From Streptomyces sp. Q6 (GTDB lineage Bacteria > Actinomycetota > Actinomycetes > Streptomycetales > Streptomycetaceae), in NCBI RefSeq assembly GCF_036967205.1, contig NZ_CP146022.1:7502001-7566000 (forward strand): a stretch of DNA of 64,000 nt. The letters are read 5' to 3'. Shown here piece by piece: positions 18,596-26,711 of this stretch. Both the position numbers and the translations under genes were made by a program. A model generated the notes under the pieces. The model was not told where the DNA came from. It ran no database searches and saw nothing but the letters and a program-made list of their open reading frames with translations. Position 1 is the stretch's first letter. Every line of letters begins with the position of its first letter.

Positions 18596-20814
18596 AGGGT
18601 CTCCTGGGTGTACGGCGGCCGACCGTCCTGGTCCGGCGGCGGTTCGGGGCAGTCGAAGAGCCCGGGAAACAGCTCTGATTCGAAGTCGAAGTCGAAGTCG
18701 AGGGCGATCTGCTGCTCGGTCTCCATGTGCAGCGCGTCGGCGGTGCGTTCGTCGCGTACGGCACCGGCGGGGTCGCCGTTGGCGCGGCGGTCGCGGGCGC
18801 GCCGGTGGTGCGCGACGGCGACGAGCTGGTCGTACTCCACGTGGCGACCCGGGGTGATGAGCAATCCGGCTTGCAGGGCGATGAGGTCGGACGGGCGTCC
18901 GGCGTCTACCAGTTCCGCGGCATGCGGCAGGACGGTCTCCAACGCCTGCTGTTCGGCCTCCGCCCCGGTGAGCCGGGCGAAGGACGCGGCGGCGGCGAGC
19001 AGCAGGGGCACCTGCCGGGTGTAGCCGTCGGCCCGTGCTTCGAGCTGTCGGACGGCCGTCTCGCGCAGGCTATGGGCGAGGTCACCGTCGCTGACACGGT
19101 CTGCCCGTTCGTCCCAGGAGGGATGTACTTCCTCCCGCTGCCGCAGGGCCCTGCGCGCCTCGGTCTTCTTCCCGGCAAGGGCCTTCTCCGCGATCCGTTC
19201 CGTCATCCGGGCGCGGTACCACGCGTGCACCTCACGCAGTTCGTCGACCGGTTCCTCGGCACGGAATCCGCGGTGCAGGAGTTCCCGGACCCGCTCAAGC
19301 CCGGGCTGCCTGCCTCGCCTGGCTCCCGTGATGACGGCGGCGACCTCGGAGAGTTCCAGGGCGTCAAGCGCGCGCAGTGCCTCTGCGGCCGCCGGATCGC
19401 CCGGCAGCACGCTCAGTGCCCGCTGGAAGCGGGCACGGCTCTGCCTCCTGTCCTTCCGGCGCAGCACCTCGGTGCCGCGCCGGACCAGTGCGGCCGCCAA
19501 CTCCGTGGCGAGAACGGTGTCTTCGGGAGCGAGCGCGTGCGCGGACTCCAGCCAGTGGATGCGCTGGACGAGCGAGGCCCGCTGGTAGCCGTTGCCGTCC
19601 TGGCCCGCGCTCAGCCCGGCTTTGCGGGCCATCTCGTGGTGCCACGGGTCGAGTACGAAGCCGAGACGGGCGGCTGCCGTGAGGTCGTCGAGGGTGTCCC
19701 GCCACTCGCCTTTCTCGAACTGCTCATGGGCTCTGGTGGCCAGGGCCCGGGCGAGGTGCGGCGCACAGGCTCGGTGGGCGTCGGACTCCGCCTGCCAGGT
19801 GGCGGGTTCGCCGTGGCGGCGGGTGTACGCGGTGAGGAGAGCGCGGTGCTCGCCGCACTCCTCCAGCTGCCGGGCGGCTGCGTCCACGGTGACGGGCGAA
19901 CCCATCCACAACCGGCCGCCGAACAGCAGTCCCGAACAGGGGGGAGCGGTCTCGCGTGTGGGCAGCGGCCAGGCGTCGGCTGGGCACAGGCAGCCAAAGC
20001 CGTCGACGCAGCTGCCGAAGCAGTCCTCCATGCGCAGGTAGCCGCGTTCGCCGCGGACGAGCTCGCCGCTGTACTCGTACTCCTCGACGTTCCAGGCGGT
20101 CTCCCAGGCGTCGAGGACGTCGTGGCCGTCGCGTTCGTCGACCGAGCGGAGCGCTGTACGGATCCGGCCGGCCAGCGTGTCGCGAGCGGACCGCCACTCC
20201 TGGGCGCCGATGGGAGCGCCACGCCGGGCCGTCACCAGTGCTTCGAAGCGGAGCGGGTCCTCTTCGTGGAGCAGCAGGTGCCAGACACCGATGGTGAAGA
20301 CCGCGTCTGCCGGAGCGACCGCCTCTCCTGTCGCGAGCGAGCGCAGAGTGCCGATCGCGAGCGCGTGTACCAGGGCGGTGCGGCGGTTCCCGGACGGGTC
20401 CGGGACGGCGTCCAGGACCTGACCGATCGTCCCCTCAAGGGCCGCCTGCCACACCAGCCGCCACAGCACATGCGCCGGGCAGCACAGGCAGGGCGTCTCG
20501 CCGGATGCGGCCTCCGGGGCGTCGAGCACGGTGCGGACGTCGCAGTGGCAGCCGATGTCGCAGGGCTGGTCCTCGCCGCTCGCGGGCGGGGTGTCGCCGA
20601 ACACCGCGAGCCAACTGCGGGCCGCCCCGGGCCAGTTGCCCGCGCGTTCGGCAAGCAGGGCGCGCAGTGCGTAGTAGGAGGCGCGGTCGCCGTCGGACAG
20701 GCCGGTGCGGGCTGTGGAGATGCGGTCCAGCAGGTTGAGCGAGTACGCGAATGTGCCCGTGCCGTAGGCGCGTTCAGCCTGACGGAGCATGCGGGTGGCG
20801 TCGGTGATGTTCAA
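18592..20814 (-). CDS. Large TPR-like helical protein, first gene of the Hsp70 operon
   Basis: A 740-aa protein. The TTG at 20814 is chosen because GGGGGA sits 5 nt upstream; the next in-frame ATG is at 20790. The N-terminus (ATRMLRQAERAYGTGTFAYS) and many later Ala/Leu/Arg-rich segments fit tetratricopeptide-type helical repeats. Two cysteine-rich patches, CDIGCHCDV…CLCC and DCFGSCVDGFGCLCP, could bind metal. The C-terminus is acidic (LDFDFDFESELFPGLF). No catalytic motif is visible. It probably is a scaffold or sensor that presents clients to the Hsp70-GrpE pair. A good sigma-70-like promoter lies just upstream. Confidence 0.7.
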   Translation of the reverse strand: MNITDATRMLRQAERAYGTGTFAYSLNLLDRISTARTGLSDGDRASYYALRALLAERAGNWPGAARSWLAVFGDTPPASGEDQPCDIGCHCDVRTVLDAPEAASGETPCLCCPAHVLWRLVWQAALEGTIGQVLDAVPDPSGNRRTALVHALAIGTLRSLATGEAVAPADAVFTIGVWHLLLHEEDPLRFEALVTARRGAPIGAQEWRSARDTLAGRIRTALRSVDERDGHDVLDAWETAWNVEEYEYSGELVRGERGYLRMEDCFGSCVDGFGCLCPADAWPLPTRETAPPCSGLLFGGRLWMGSPVTVDAAARQLEECGEHRALLTAYTRRHGEPATWQAESDAHRACAPHLARALATRAHEQFEKGEWRDTLDDLTAAARLGFVLDPWHHEMARKAGLSAGQDGNGYQRASLVQRIHWLESAHALAPEDTVLATELAAALVRRGTEVLRRKDRRQSRARFQRALSVLPGDPAAAEALRALDALELSEVAAVITGARRGRQPGLERVRELLHRGFRAEEPVDELREVHAWYRARMTERIAEKALAGKKTEARRALRQREEVHPSWDERADRVSDGDLAHSLRETAVRQLEARADGYTRQVPLLLAAAASFARLTGAEAEQQALETVLPHAAELVDAGRPSDLIALQAGLLITPGRHVEYDQLVAVAHHRRARDRRANGDPAGAVRDERTADALHMETEQQIALDFDFDFESELFPGLFDCPEPPPDQDGRPPYTQETL

Positions 20815-20843
20815 GCAGGTCCCCCATGTGCACGTGGTGCACG

Positions 20844-20878
20844 GTTGACCTTATGGGGCCCCTGTTGGCGTGGTCAAC
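20844..20878 (-). promoter_or_regulatory. Promoter and shared dyad of the Hsp70 operon
   Basis: On the minus strand TTGACC (20877-20872) is followed after 18 nt by TAAGGT (20853-20848), placing transcription about 30 nt before the TTG start. The -35 lies in a GTTGAC-CAC-GCCAAC dyad (20878-20864), one base off the island consensus. A further GTTGACC at 20844-20850 makes a 7-bp inverted repeat with GGTCAAC at 20872-20878, so a repressor could bridge the promoter. Confidence 0.6.
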
Positions 20879-20884
20879 GGACCG

Positions 20885-21331
20885 TCAGATATCGGACGGC
20901 GTGGCCAGTTCCGCTCGTACGGTCTTGCCGCCCGGCGAGCGGGCCACGGTTTCCCAGTGGTCGGCGAGGAGGGTTACGAGGGTGAGGCCCCGGCCGCCGG
21001 TGGAGAGGTCGTGGTTCTCGGGGGCGGAGTGGGGGAGACGGTCGCCGCGGGCGTCGGAGACCTCGATGAGAAGGCGGCCGGGGTGGGGCAACGGGGCGTA
21101 GATCAGGGCGAGTTCGAAGTCCCGGCCGGGAACGCGGCCGTGCAGGACGGCGTTGGCGGCGAGTTCGGCGACTACGAGTTCGGCACGCTCCGTGACGTCT
21201 GGCTGGAGGCCCCAGGTGTGGAGTTCGGTGACGGCGAGGAGCCGGGCGAGGCGTGCGCCGCGACGGGTGGACGACAGTCGCTGCCTGAACGTCAGTGTGG
21301 AGGTGGCGAGTTGGGGTGCGGTGCGGTTCAT
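20885..21331 (-). CDS. ATP-binding protein of the RsbW/HATPase_c anti-sigma type
   Basis: A 148-aa protein from ATG 21331 (the frame is open further upstream). It has the GHKL fold landmarks: AELVVAELAANAVLHG (N-box with the Mg-binding Asn), VSDARGDRLP (G1 box) and STGGRGLTLVTLLADHW (G2 box). Such proteins are small cytosolic kinases or anti-sigma regulators. In streptomycetes they often accompany a DUF5753 XRE regulator and a DUF397 protein, as here. It lies between two operons that carry the shared dyad and could regulate them, but that is inference. Confidence 0.85.
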   Translation of the reverse strand: MNRTAPQLATSTLTFRQRLSSTRRGARLARLLAVTELHTWGLQPDVTERAELVVAELAANAVLHGRVPGRDFELALIYAPLPHPGRLLIEVSDARGDRLPHSAPENHDLSTGGRGLTLVTLLADHWETVARSPGGKTVRAELATPSDI

Positions 21332-21477
21332 GAGGCCAGCGTGGCCCGCGCGGGCGTGGAACGGTGAGAGGCGCGGCCCGTACGGGGGGTCACCGTACGG
21401 GCACATGGGGTGGACAGTACGGGGCGTACGCCGTCACTCTGAGTGCGTGTGATCGTGCGGGCGGGAAGGGGTGGCGG

Positions 21478-22347
21478 ATGACCATCGTCGGAGAAGGGGC
21501 CGGAGTGCTTCCCGAGGGGGAAGGGGACGGGGAGCGGGAACCGCATCCGTCGGACAGTCTGCGGACGTTCGGCGCGGTCGTACAGGCGCTGCGCGAGCAC
21601 GCGGGGCTGAGCCGGGTGGAGTTCGGGGAGAAGGTGCGGTTCTCGAAGCACACCGTGGAGTCCGTGGAGCTGGGACGCCGGATGCCGGACGAGTCGTTCG
21701 TGGAGCTCGGGGAGGAGGCTACGGGGAACACGGGGGCGCTACGGAAGTCGGCGCGGTATCTGTCGCGGGGGGAGGTGGGGTTGGCGGCGTGGTTTCGGGA
21801 GTGGGCTCGGCTGGAGCGGACGGCGGTGAGTCTGTGTACGTACGAGTGCAGGCTGGTGCCGGGGTTGTTGCAGTCGGAGGCGTATGCGCGGGCGGTGTTC
21901 GAGGGCACGATTCCGGTGGTGACGGACGAGCGGCTCGAAGCGCTGTCGGCGGCGCGGGCGGAACGGCAGCGGATGCTGGTGGAGCGGCCGACGACGTTGT
22001 TCAGCTTCATCGTGGAGGAGCACGTGTTCAGGCGGCGGTTCGGGGGTGCGGAGGCCATGCGCGGGATGCTTGATCACGTGCTTGAGCTGACGTCTCGGCG
22101 GAACGTGACGTTGCAGGTGGTGCCGTTGGACTCGGCGCTGCACGCGTGCCTGGACGGCCCGGTGCGCCTGCTGGAGACGCCGGAGCGGCGGAGGGTCGGA
22201 TACGCCGAGGGGCAGCAGAGCGGCCGACTCATCTCGGACGCAAATGAGGTGAGCCTCCTCCACCAGCGCTATGACACACTGCGCTCGCAGGCCCTCAACC
22301 CACAGGAAACCAGGGCCCTTCTGGAGAGACTGCGAGGAGAGCGATGA
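21478..22347 (+). CDS. XRE-family regulator with DUF5753 sensor domain
   Basis: A 289-aa protein. Residues about 30-75 hold an XRE HTH (VVQALREHAGLSRVEFGEKV…KHTVESVELGRR). The rest is the DUF5753 effector region (RLVPGLLQSEAYARAVF, VTLQVVPLD, and so on). ATG 21478 follows AAGGGG. The next gene, DUF397, overlaps by ATGA. These pairs act as developmental or secondary-metabolism switches in streptomycetes. It is the only intact DNA-binding regulator inside the island and so a candidate for binding the GTTGAC-N3-GTCAAC dyad, although no such site lies directly upstream of its own gene. Confidence 0.9.
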   Translation: MTIVGEGAGVLPEGEGDGEREPHPSDSLRTFGAVVQALREHAGLSRVEFGEKVRFSKHTVESVELGRRMPDESFVELGEEATGNTGALRKSARYLSRGEVGLAAWFREWARLERTAVSLCTYECRLVPGLLQSEAYARAVFEGTIPVVTDERLEALSAARAERQRMLVERPTTLFSFIVEEHVFRRRFGGAEAMRGMLDHVLELTSRRNVTLQVVPLDSALHACLDGPVRLLETPERRRVGYAEGQQSGRLISDANEVSLLHQRYDTLRSQALNPQETRALLERLRGER

Positions 22348-22535
22348 CGAGCGGTACAGCGGAACTGTTCTGGTTCAAGTCCAGCTACAGCGGCAGTCAG
22401 GGCGACGACTGTGTCGAGATCGCGATCGCCGAGCGGGCCGTCCACGTAAGGGATTCCAAGGATGTGGCGCGTCCGGCCTTCGCTGTTGGCCATGAAGGCT
22501 GGGGACGGTTCGTGCGGTTCGCGTCGGAGCGCTGA
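22344..22535 (+). CDS. DUF397 domain protein
   Basis: A 63-aa protein with the complete family signature: WFKSSYSGSQGDDCVEIA near the N-terminus and VHVRDSKD in the middle. The ATG overlaps the XRE stop, so the pair is coupled. DUF397 proteins often act with the adjacent XRE regulator, possibly as its antagonist. A strong terminator follows. Confidence 0.92.
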   Translation: MTSGTAELFWFKSSYSGSQGDDCVEIAIAERAVHVRDSKDVARPAFAVGHEGWGRFVRFASER

Positions 22536-22542
22536 TACGTCG

Positions 22543-22581
22543 AAGGGGCGCCGTCCGCTGGGTAGCGGGCGGCGCCCCTTT
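22543..22581. terminator. Bidirectional terminator
   Basis: AAGGGGCGCCG-TCCGCT pairs with AGCGGGCGGCGCCCCTT around a short GGT loop (one mismatch), with T residues on the right. It lies between convergent DUF397 and methylase genes. Confidence 0.8.
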
Positions 22582-22595
22582 GCGTTGTCCGGACG

Positions 22596-25500
22596 TCAGC
22601 CGTCCTGGCGGGCCGGGTGGCGCGGGCCCTGACCCGGCGGCGGGGTGAGCGTGGACCGGTACGTGCCGGAGTCGCTCTCGTCGAGTGGGGTCTCCAGCGT
22701 GAGGCCGGCGGCGGCCATGCGGTCGTACTCGGCGAGGATCAGGTCCTTGGTGCGGAAGGTGCCGTGGGCCGCTTCGTCCTTGCGTTTCACGATGGGGAAG
22801 GTGTTGAGGATGTACGACACATCGTCACGGGTGATGCCGTAGAGGTGGAAGAAGAGGGCGTCGAGTTCGGCACGGATGATGACGCGTCGGGATTCGTCCC
22901 AGCGGAAGGGGGTGCCGGTGTCGCCGAGGTCTCGGGCGAAGGACTTCATGTCGTGCGCGGTGTAGGTGAGTTCGAGGACGCGCGAGGTGATCGTAGAGGT
23001 GTGAATGGTCAGTTGAGTTGGGGACGGGACGGGAAGTTGCTTGACGATGAAGAAGGACATGGAAGTGCCGCCGATGGCCTGGCGAGAGGCGTAGTCCAGT
23101 GCGAATGAAGAGAGCGCGGCGGCGAGCAACTCGGGACTCTTGACTAGAGCCAGAAGGAACTTATGGCCGACTCCGGTGGCAGGCGCAAGGGAAGCGATCA
23201 TGGTGCGTACATCTGTGGCCCGACACATGTCGCGCCAACCCAGCAGCCATTCGGTATCCCACCCCTTGTTGGCCAGCCGGCTCCTCACACCGTCCGCCTT
23301 GATGTCGACACCGTGTTGATCGCTGGCGCCTGTCCTGATGTCTGATTCGCCTACCCAATAACGAGGAAGGGCGAGGACGTTCGGATCTTGCTTCTCGCTG
23401 ATACGAAGCTCCTGGGGGTCGCCCTCAGAGGTGTACGTGGCCCAGCGGTGATCGAAGTGGTGGAGCATCTTCGCCTCGTACAGAGGCAGCAGTCGTTCCT
23501 CCCCACGTACCAGTACGTTCCCGTCAAGGCGCCAGCCGTCTGCAAGCATCGAGTCGAGGGTTTCGCTGTCGGCGGGCGAGGGGCGGAAGAGGTGGGAGTC
23601 ATGGGACATGTCGAACATACGCAGGAACGACACACCCCACGGGTTCCCATTCGTCTTGTCGGACTCCTTGAGGAGAACCGGCACTCGGCGGTAGATGCCG
23701 AGGGTGATTTCGGCGTCGCGGCGAGAGCGGAAGACCGGGCACGTACCGGTGTTGGGGTTGAGGAGGGTGATCTCCTCGGGGGTGAGGGTGAAGACCTTGT
23801 CGGGGGCCTCCAGATCCGCTGGGTCGTGGGCGAAGAAGGCGAATCGGGCGGCCGGTTCGCGTAGGGAGCGGCCTGCGAGGGAGAGCACGCAGAACTTGAA
23901 CGAGCGGTGTACGCCGGGGAAGAGGGGCTGCGCGTTCTCAAAGTCGAAAAGTGCAGTCAGCGACCCCTTCGACACCAGGTCCTTGAAGAAGTACTGCGTA
24001 CGAGCATCCGTCGCGATACCTGTCGGCACGATGACACCGGTACGCCCCCGACTGCCGGTCAGAATGCGGTCAGCCTCGGCGAACAGCGCGTACAGATTGA
24101 GATTCCCCTGCCCCGTCAGGGGATAGCGCCCGGAGATGCGAAGGAAGTGGCTCTCGCCATACACCCTGCGCTTGCCAGCCTCGTACTCGTTGAACAACCC
24201 CACAGTGTCGGGGTCGTCCCCGAGCGCCTGAATCTTCTTCTTCCGGGCCGCCGTGTTGTTGGTCGCCGCGATGTCCGGTGCTCGTACGGCAAAGAACTCC
24301 GTCTCCGGGAAGTTGATGCTGTCCCACGGCGGATTCCCCACCACCACATCGAACCCGCCAGCCCACCCCGTAGCCGGATCGACACCCGCCCCCGACTCCG
24401 GAACCGCGAACACCTCCGGGAACTCCAGATGCCAGTGGAAGAACCGGTACTGCTCGCTCAGCGCGAGCACCTCCGTGAGCGTCGCGTCGTTCACCGCCGC
24501 CGTGTCCCCGGCAAGCAGGTTCCGTACGACGTCGTGCGTCGGCGCCTCGGGCGCGCCCTGCTGCTTCGGCCAGACGAAGGCGGCACACCACGTGTCCGCC
24601 GTCTCGCGGTCGCGCGTGTACGCGGAGGAGCTCACGTACGCCTCGTACGCCGCCTCCTGGGCGTTGACGTCACTGAGGTCGTCGGCCGGAGCATTGGTGA
24701 TCCGGCTGAGCTGAGCCGCGAGGCGCGCATTGCTCGGCACCGTGACCTCGGACTCGGCGAACAGGTCGCCCTGGCCGCTGCGTTGGGCCTTGTTGCGCTT
24801 CTTGAGGGCTGCCGCGTACTTCTTGTCGTCGCCCTCGATCGCATCGAACGCCTCGTCGGGCACGCCGCCCGCGAGGAGTGACGGCGTCGTGCCGAGCAGC
24901 GCGTTGCCGTGCCGGACATGCGCGTCCAGGAACCCCAGCGCCTTCCCCGGCTCCATCGCCTCCAGCCACAGCGACACTTTCGCCAGCTCGACCGCCATCG
25001 GGTTGAGGTCGACGCCGTAGATGCATCGCGCCACAACCTCCCGCAGCGCATGCCGTACCGCGTCCACCGTCGGCTCCGGGTTGTGCTCGCGTACCGCCGC
25101 GACCCGCTTGGCGATCCGCCGTGCCGAGGCGACCAGGAAGTGCCCGGACCCGCACGCCGGGTCGCACACCGTGAGGCCGAGCAGCTCCTCGACGATGTCG
25201 TCCGCCGGATCGGGGCGACCGCCCGCCGAGGCCCGCTGCTCGCCGCGCTTGACCGCGTCGTCGATGACCGGGTCGAGCGTCGTGTCGAGAAGGCACTCGA
25301 TCAGCGAGGACGGGGTGTAGTAACTGCCCGTCGTCTTACGGCTGTTGCCCGCCACCTCGACCAGTTCGAACGACCGGTCCGTCGCTGAGTGCTTCGGCTC
25401 CAGTTCGAGGAGCGACTCGTACACCGAGCCGAGTTCCTCCGCGTCCAGGTGCCGGTAGTCGACGGCCCGCCATCGCCGAGCCCCCGGGTCGCGTACCTGC

Positions 25501-26711
25501 GCCAGGTGCTCGACGGCCGTGAGGAGCGCTTCGTTGGTCAGCTTCAGGCCGTCCAGCGGCTTGTCCGCCTCCTTGCGCGAGAACAGTCCGCCGAGTCCGG
25601 GCAGGGCCAGCTCGGGCCGGCCGCCCTCGGTGCCGAGCGCGTCGAGAACGAGCCGCAACGCCTCGTACTGGTCGCCGTGCGCGGTGCCCTGGCGTCGCCG
25701 CGCCCGCCTGCGAAGCCGGGCCGAGGAGAAGTAGCGGGCGTAGGCGTCCTTGGCCTGCTCGTCCGCCTCCGGGTCGAGGAGCGCGTCACGGTCCTCGGCG
25801 ACGAACACGAACAGCAGCCGGTAGACGAGTCGCAGGAGCGCCGCTTGGAGCGCCTTCGGGTCGGTGTTCTCGCGCAGCCGCGTGTTGTCCGGGTGGCGCA
25901 GGAAGCCCGTACCGAGAACCGTCAGAGCCTTCTGCACACCGAGCCGCAATTGGTCCAGGGCCCGCGCGCCGGAGGTGACGGCCTCGGTCCGCCACTTCTC
26001 CAGCCAGCACCCGGACGCCGCCGTACCCTCCGCCACCTCGAACCGTGACGCGTGCAGCACGCAGTACAGCAGCACGAACTCGCTGAACAGCTCGCCGTCG
26101 AAGATCGCCTCCAGGTCGAACTCGACGTACGCGGCTGTCGCGAACGACGACGAGTCGCGGAGCAGGCGCAGGGTTCGACCGTTGGTGAGGACCGCCCAGA
26201 GGTGGGCCTCGACCCGGTTGAGGCAGTCCTGGACCAGGGACTGCGGCGGGACCTGCCCGGCCGCCGGCCGCTTGTCCGGCTCCTGGTTCCACGGGATCAG
26301 GTGGAGCAGGGCGGGTCCGTGCCGGTGCGAGATGCGGAACCTGGTCTCCGTATCGGAATCGGCGCGGATCCCGTCCGGCCCGACCTCCGTCAGCGTCCCG
26401 AAGTCCAGCTTGCGGAAGAGCTGGGAGAGCCAGTCGGAGGAGGCGCGGCCCGTCGGGTCGGCGGCGGGCGCTCCGGTCGCCGGGTCGGCGGGCAGCGCGG
26501 TGCGCAGTTCGCGCCAGAGGGGCTTGAGGTACTCCCAGGCGCGTTCGGCCTCGTCGCGGACGGCTACCGAGCCCGGAAGGCCGTAGTCGGCGGACTTGGT
26601 GCCCGGCAGGTTCCTCGCCTCGGCGATACGGACGAGCATGTCGCCGGGGAGCAGCCCGCCGACGGTGGTGACGGCGGTGAAGACCGGTGCGGTGCGGGTG
26701 GCGGCGGACAT
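22596..26711 (-). CDS. Large class I-type adenine methylase, DrmMI / Eco57I-like
   Basis: A 1371-aa protein. After about 500 helical residues it has SAM motif I VCDPACGSGHFLVA near 514-527, preceded by TTGSYYTPSSLI, a common lead-in of N6-adenine methylases. The catalytic motif GNPPWD lies near 791-796. About 580 residues follow, containing a target-recognition-like region (RTGVIVPTGIATDARTQYFF, then QAIGGTSMSFFIVKQLPVP). Size and motif order fit class 1 DISARM DrmMI and Eco57I-type enzymes. It should methylate adenine in host DNA and mark it as self. No nuclease motif stands out. The ATG overlaps the stop of the SNF2 helicase gene (TGATG). Confidence 0.88.
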   Translation of the reverse strand: MSAATRTAPVFTAVTTVGGLLPGDMLVRIAEARNLPGTKSADYGLPGSVAVRDEAERAWEYLKPLWRELRTALPADPATGAPAADPTGRASSDWLSQLFRKLDFGTLTEVGPDGIRADSDTETRFRISHRHGPALLHLIPWNQEPDKRPAAGQVPPQSLVQDCLNRVEAHLWAVLTNGRTLRLLRDSSSFATAAYVEFDLEAIFDGELFSEFVLLYCVLHASRFEVAEGTAASGCWLEKWRTEAVTSGARALDQLRLGVQKALTVLGTGFLRHPDNTRLRENTDPKALQAALLRLVYRLLFVFVAEDRDALLDPEADEQAKDAYARYFSSARLRRRARRRQGTAHGDQYEALRLVLDALGTEGGRPELALPGLGGLFSRKEADKPLDGLKLTNEALLTAVEHLAQVRDPGARRWRAVDYRHLDAEELGSVYESLLELEPKHSATDRSFELVEVAGNSRKTTGSYYTPSSLIECLLDTTLDPVIDDAVKRGEQRASAGGRPDPADDIVEELLGLTVCDPACGSGHFLVASARRIAKRVAAVREHNPEPTVDAVRHALREVVARCIYGVDLNPMAVELAKVSLWLEAMEPGKALGFLDAHVRHGNALLGTTPSLLAGGVPDEAFDAIEGDDKKYAAALKKRNKAQRSGQGDLFAESEVTVPSNARLAAQLSRITNAPADDLSDVNAQEAAYEAYVSSSAYTRDRETADTWCAAFVWPKQQGAPEAPTHDVVRNLLAGDTAAVNDATLTEVLALSEQYRFFHWHLEFPEVFAVPESGAGVDPATGWAGGFDVVVGNPPWDSINFPETEFFAVRAPDIAATNNTAARKKKIQALGDDPDTVGLFNEYEAGKRRVYGESHFLRISGRYPLTGQGNLNLYALFAEADRILTGSRGRTGVIVPTGIATDARTQYFFKDLVSKGSLTALFDFENAQPLFPGVHRSFKFCVLSLAGRSLREPAARFAFFAHDPADLEAPDKVFTLTPEEITLLNPNTGTCPVFRSRRDAEITLGIYRRVPVLLKESDKTNGNPWGVSFLRMFDMSHDSHLFRPSPADSETLDSMLADGWRLDGNVLVRGEERLLPLYEAKMLHHFDHRWATYTSEGDPQELRISEKQDPNVLALPRYWVGESDIRTGASDQHGVDIKADGVRSRLANKGWDTEWLLGWRDMCRATDVRTMIASLAPATGVGHKFLLALVKSPELLAAALSSFALDYASRQAIGGTSMSFFIVKQLPVPSPTQLTIHTSTITSRVLELTYTAHDMKSFARDLGDTGTPFRWDESRRVIIRAELDALFFHLYGITRDDVSYILNTFPIVKRKDEAAHGTFRTKDLILAEYDRMAAAGLTLETPLDESDSGTYRSTLTPPPGQGPRHPARQDG

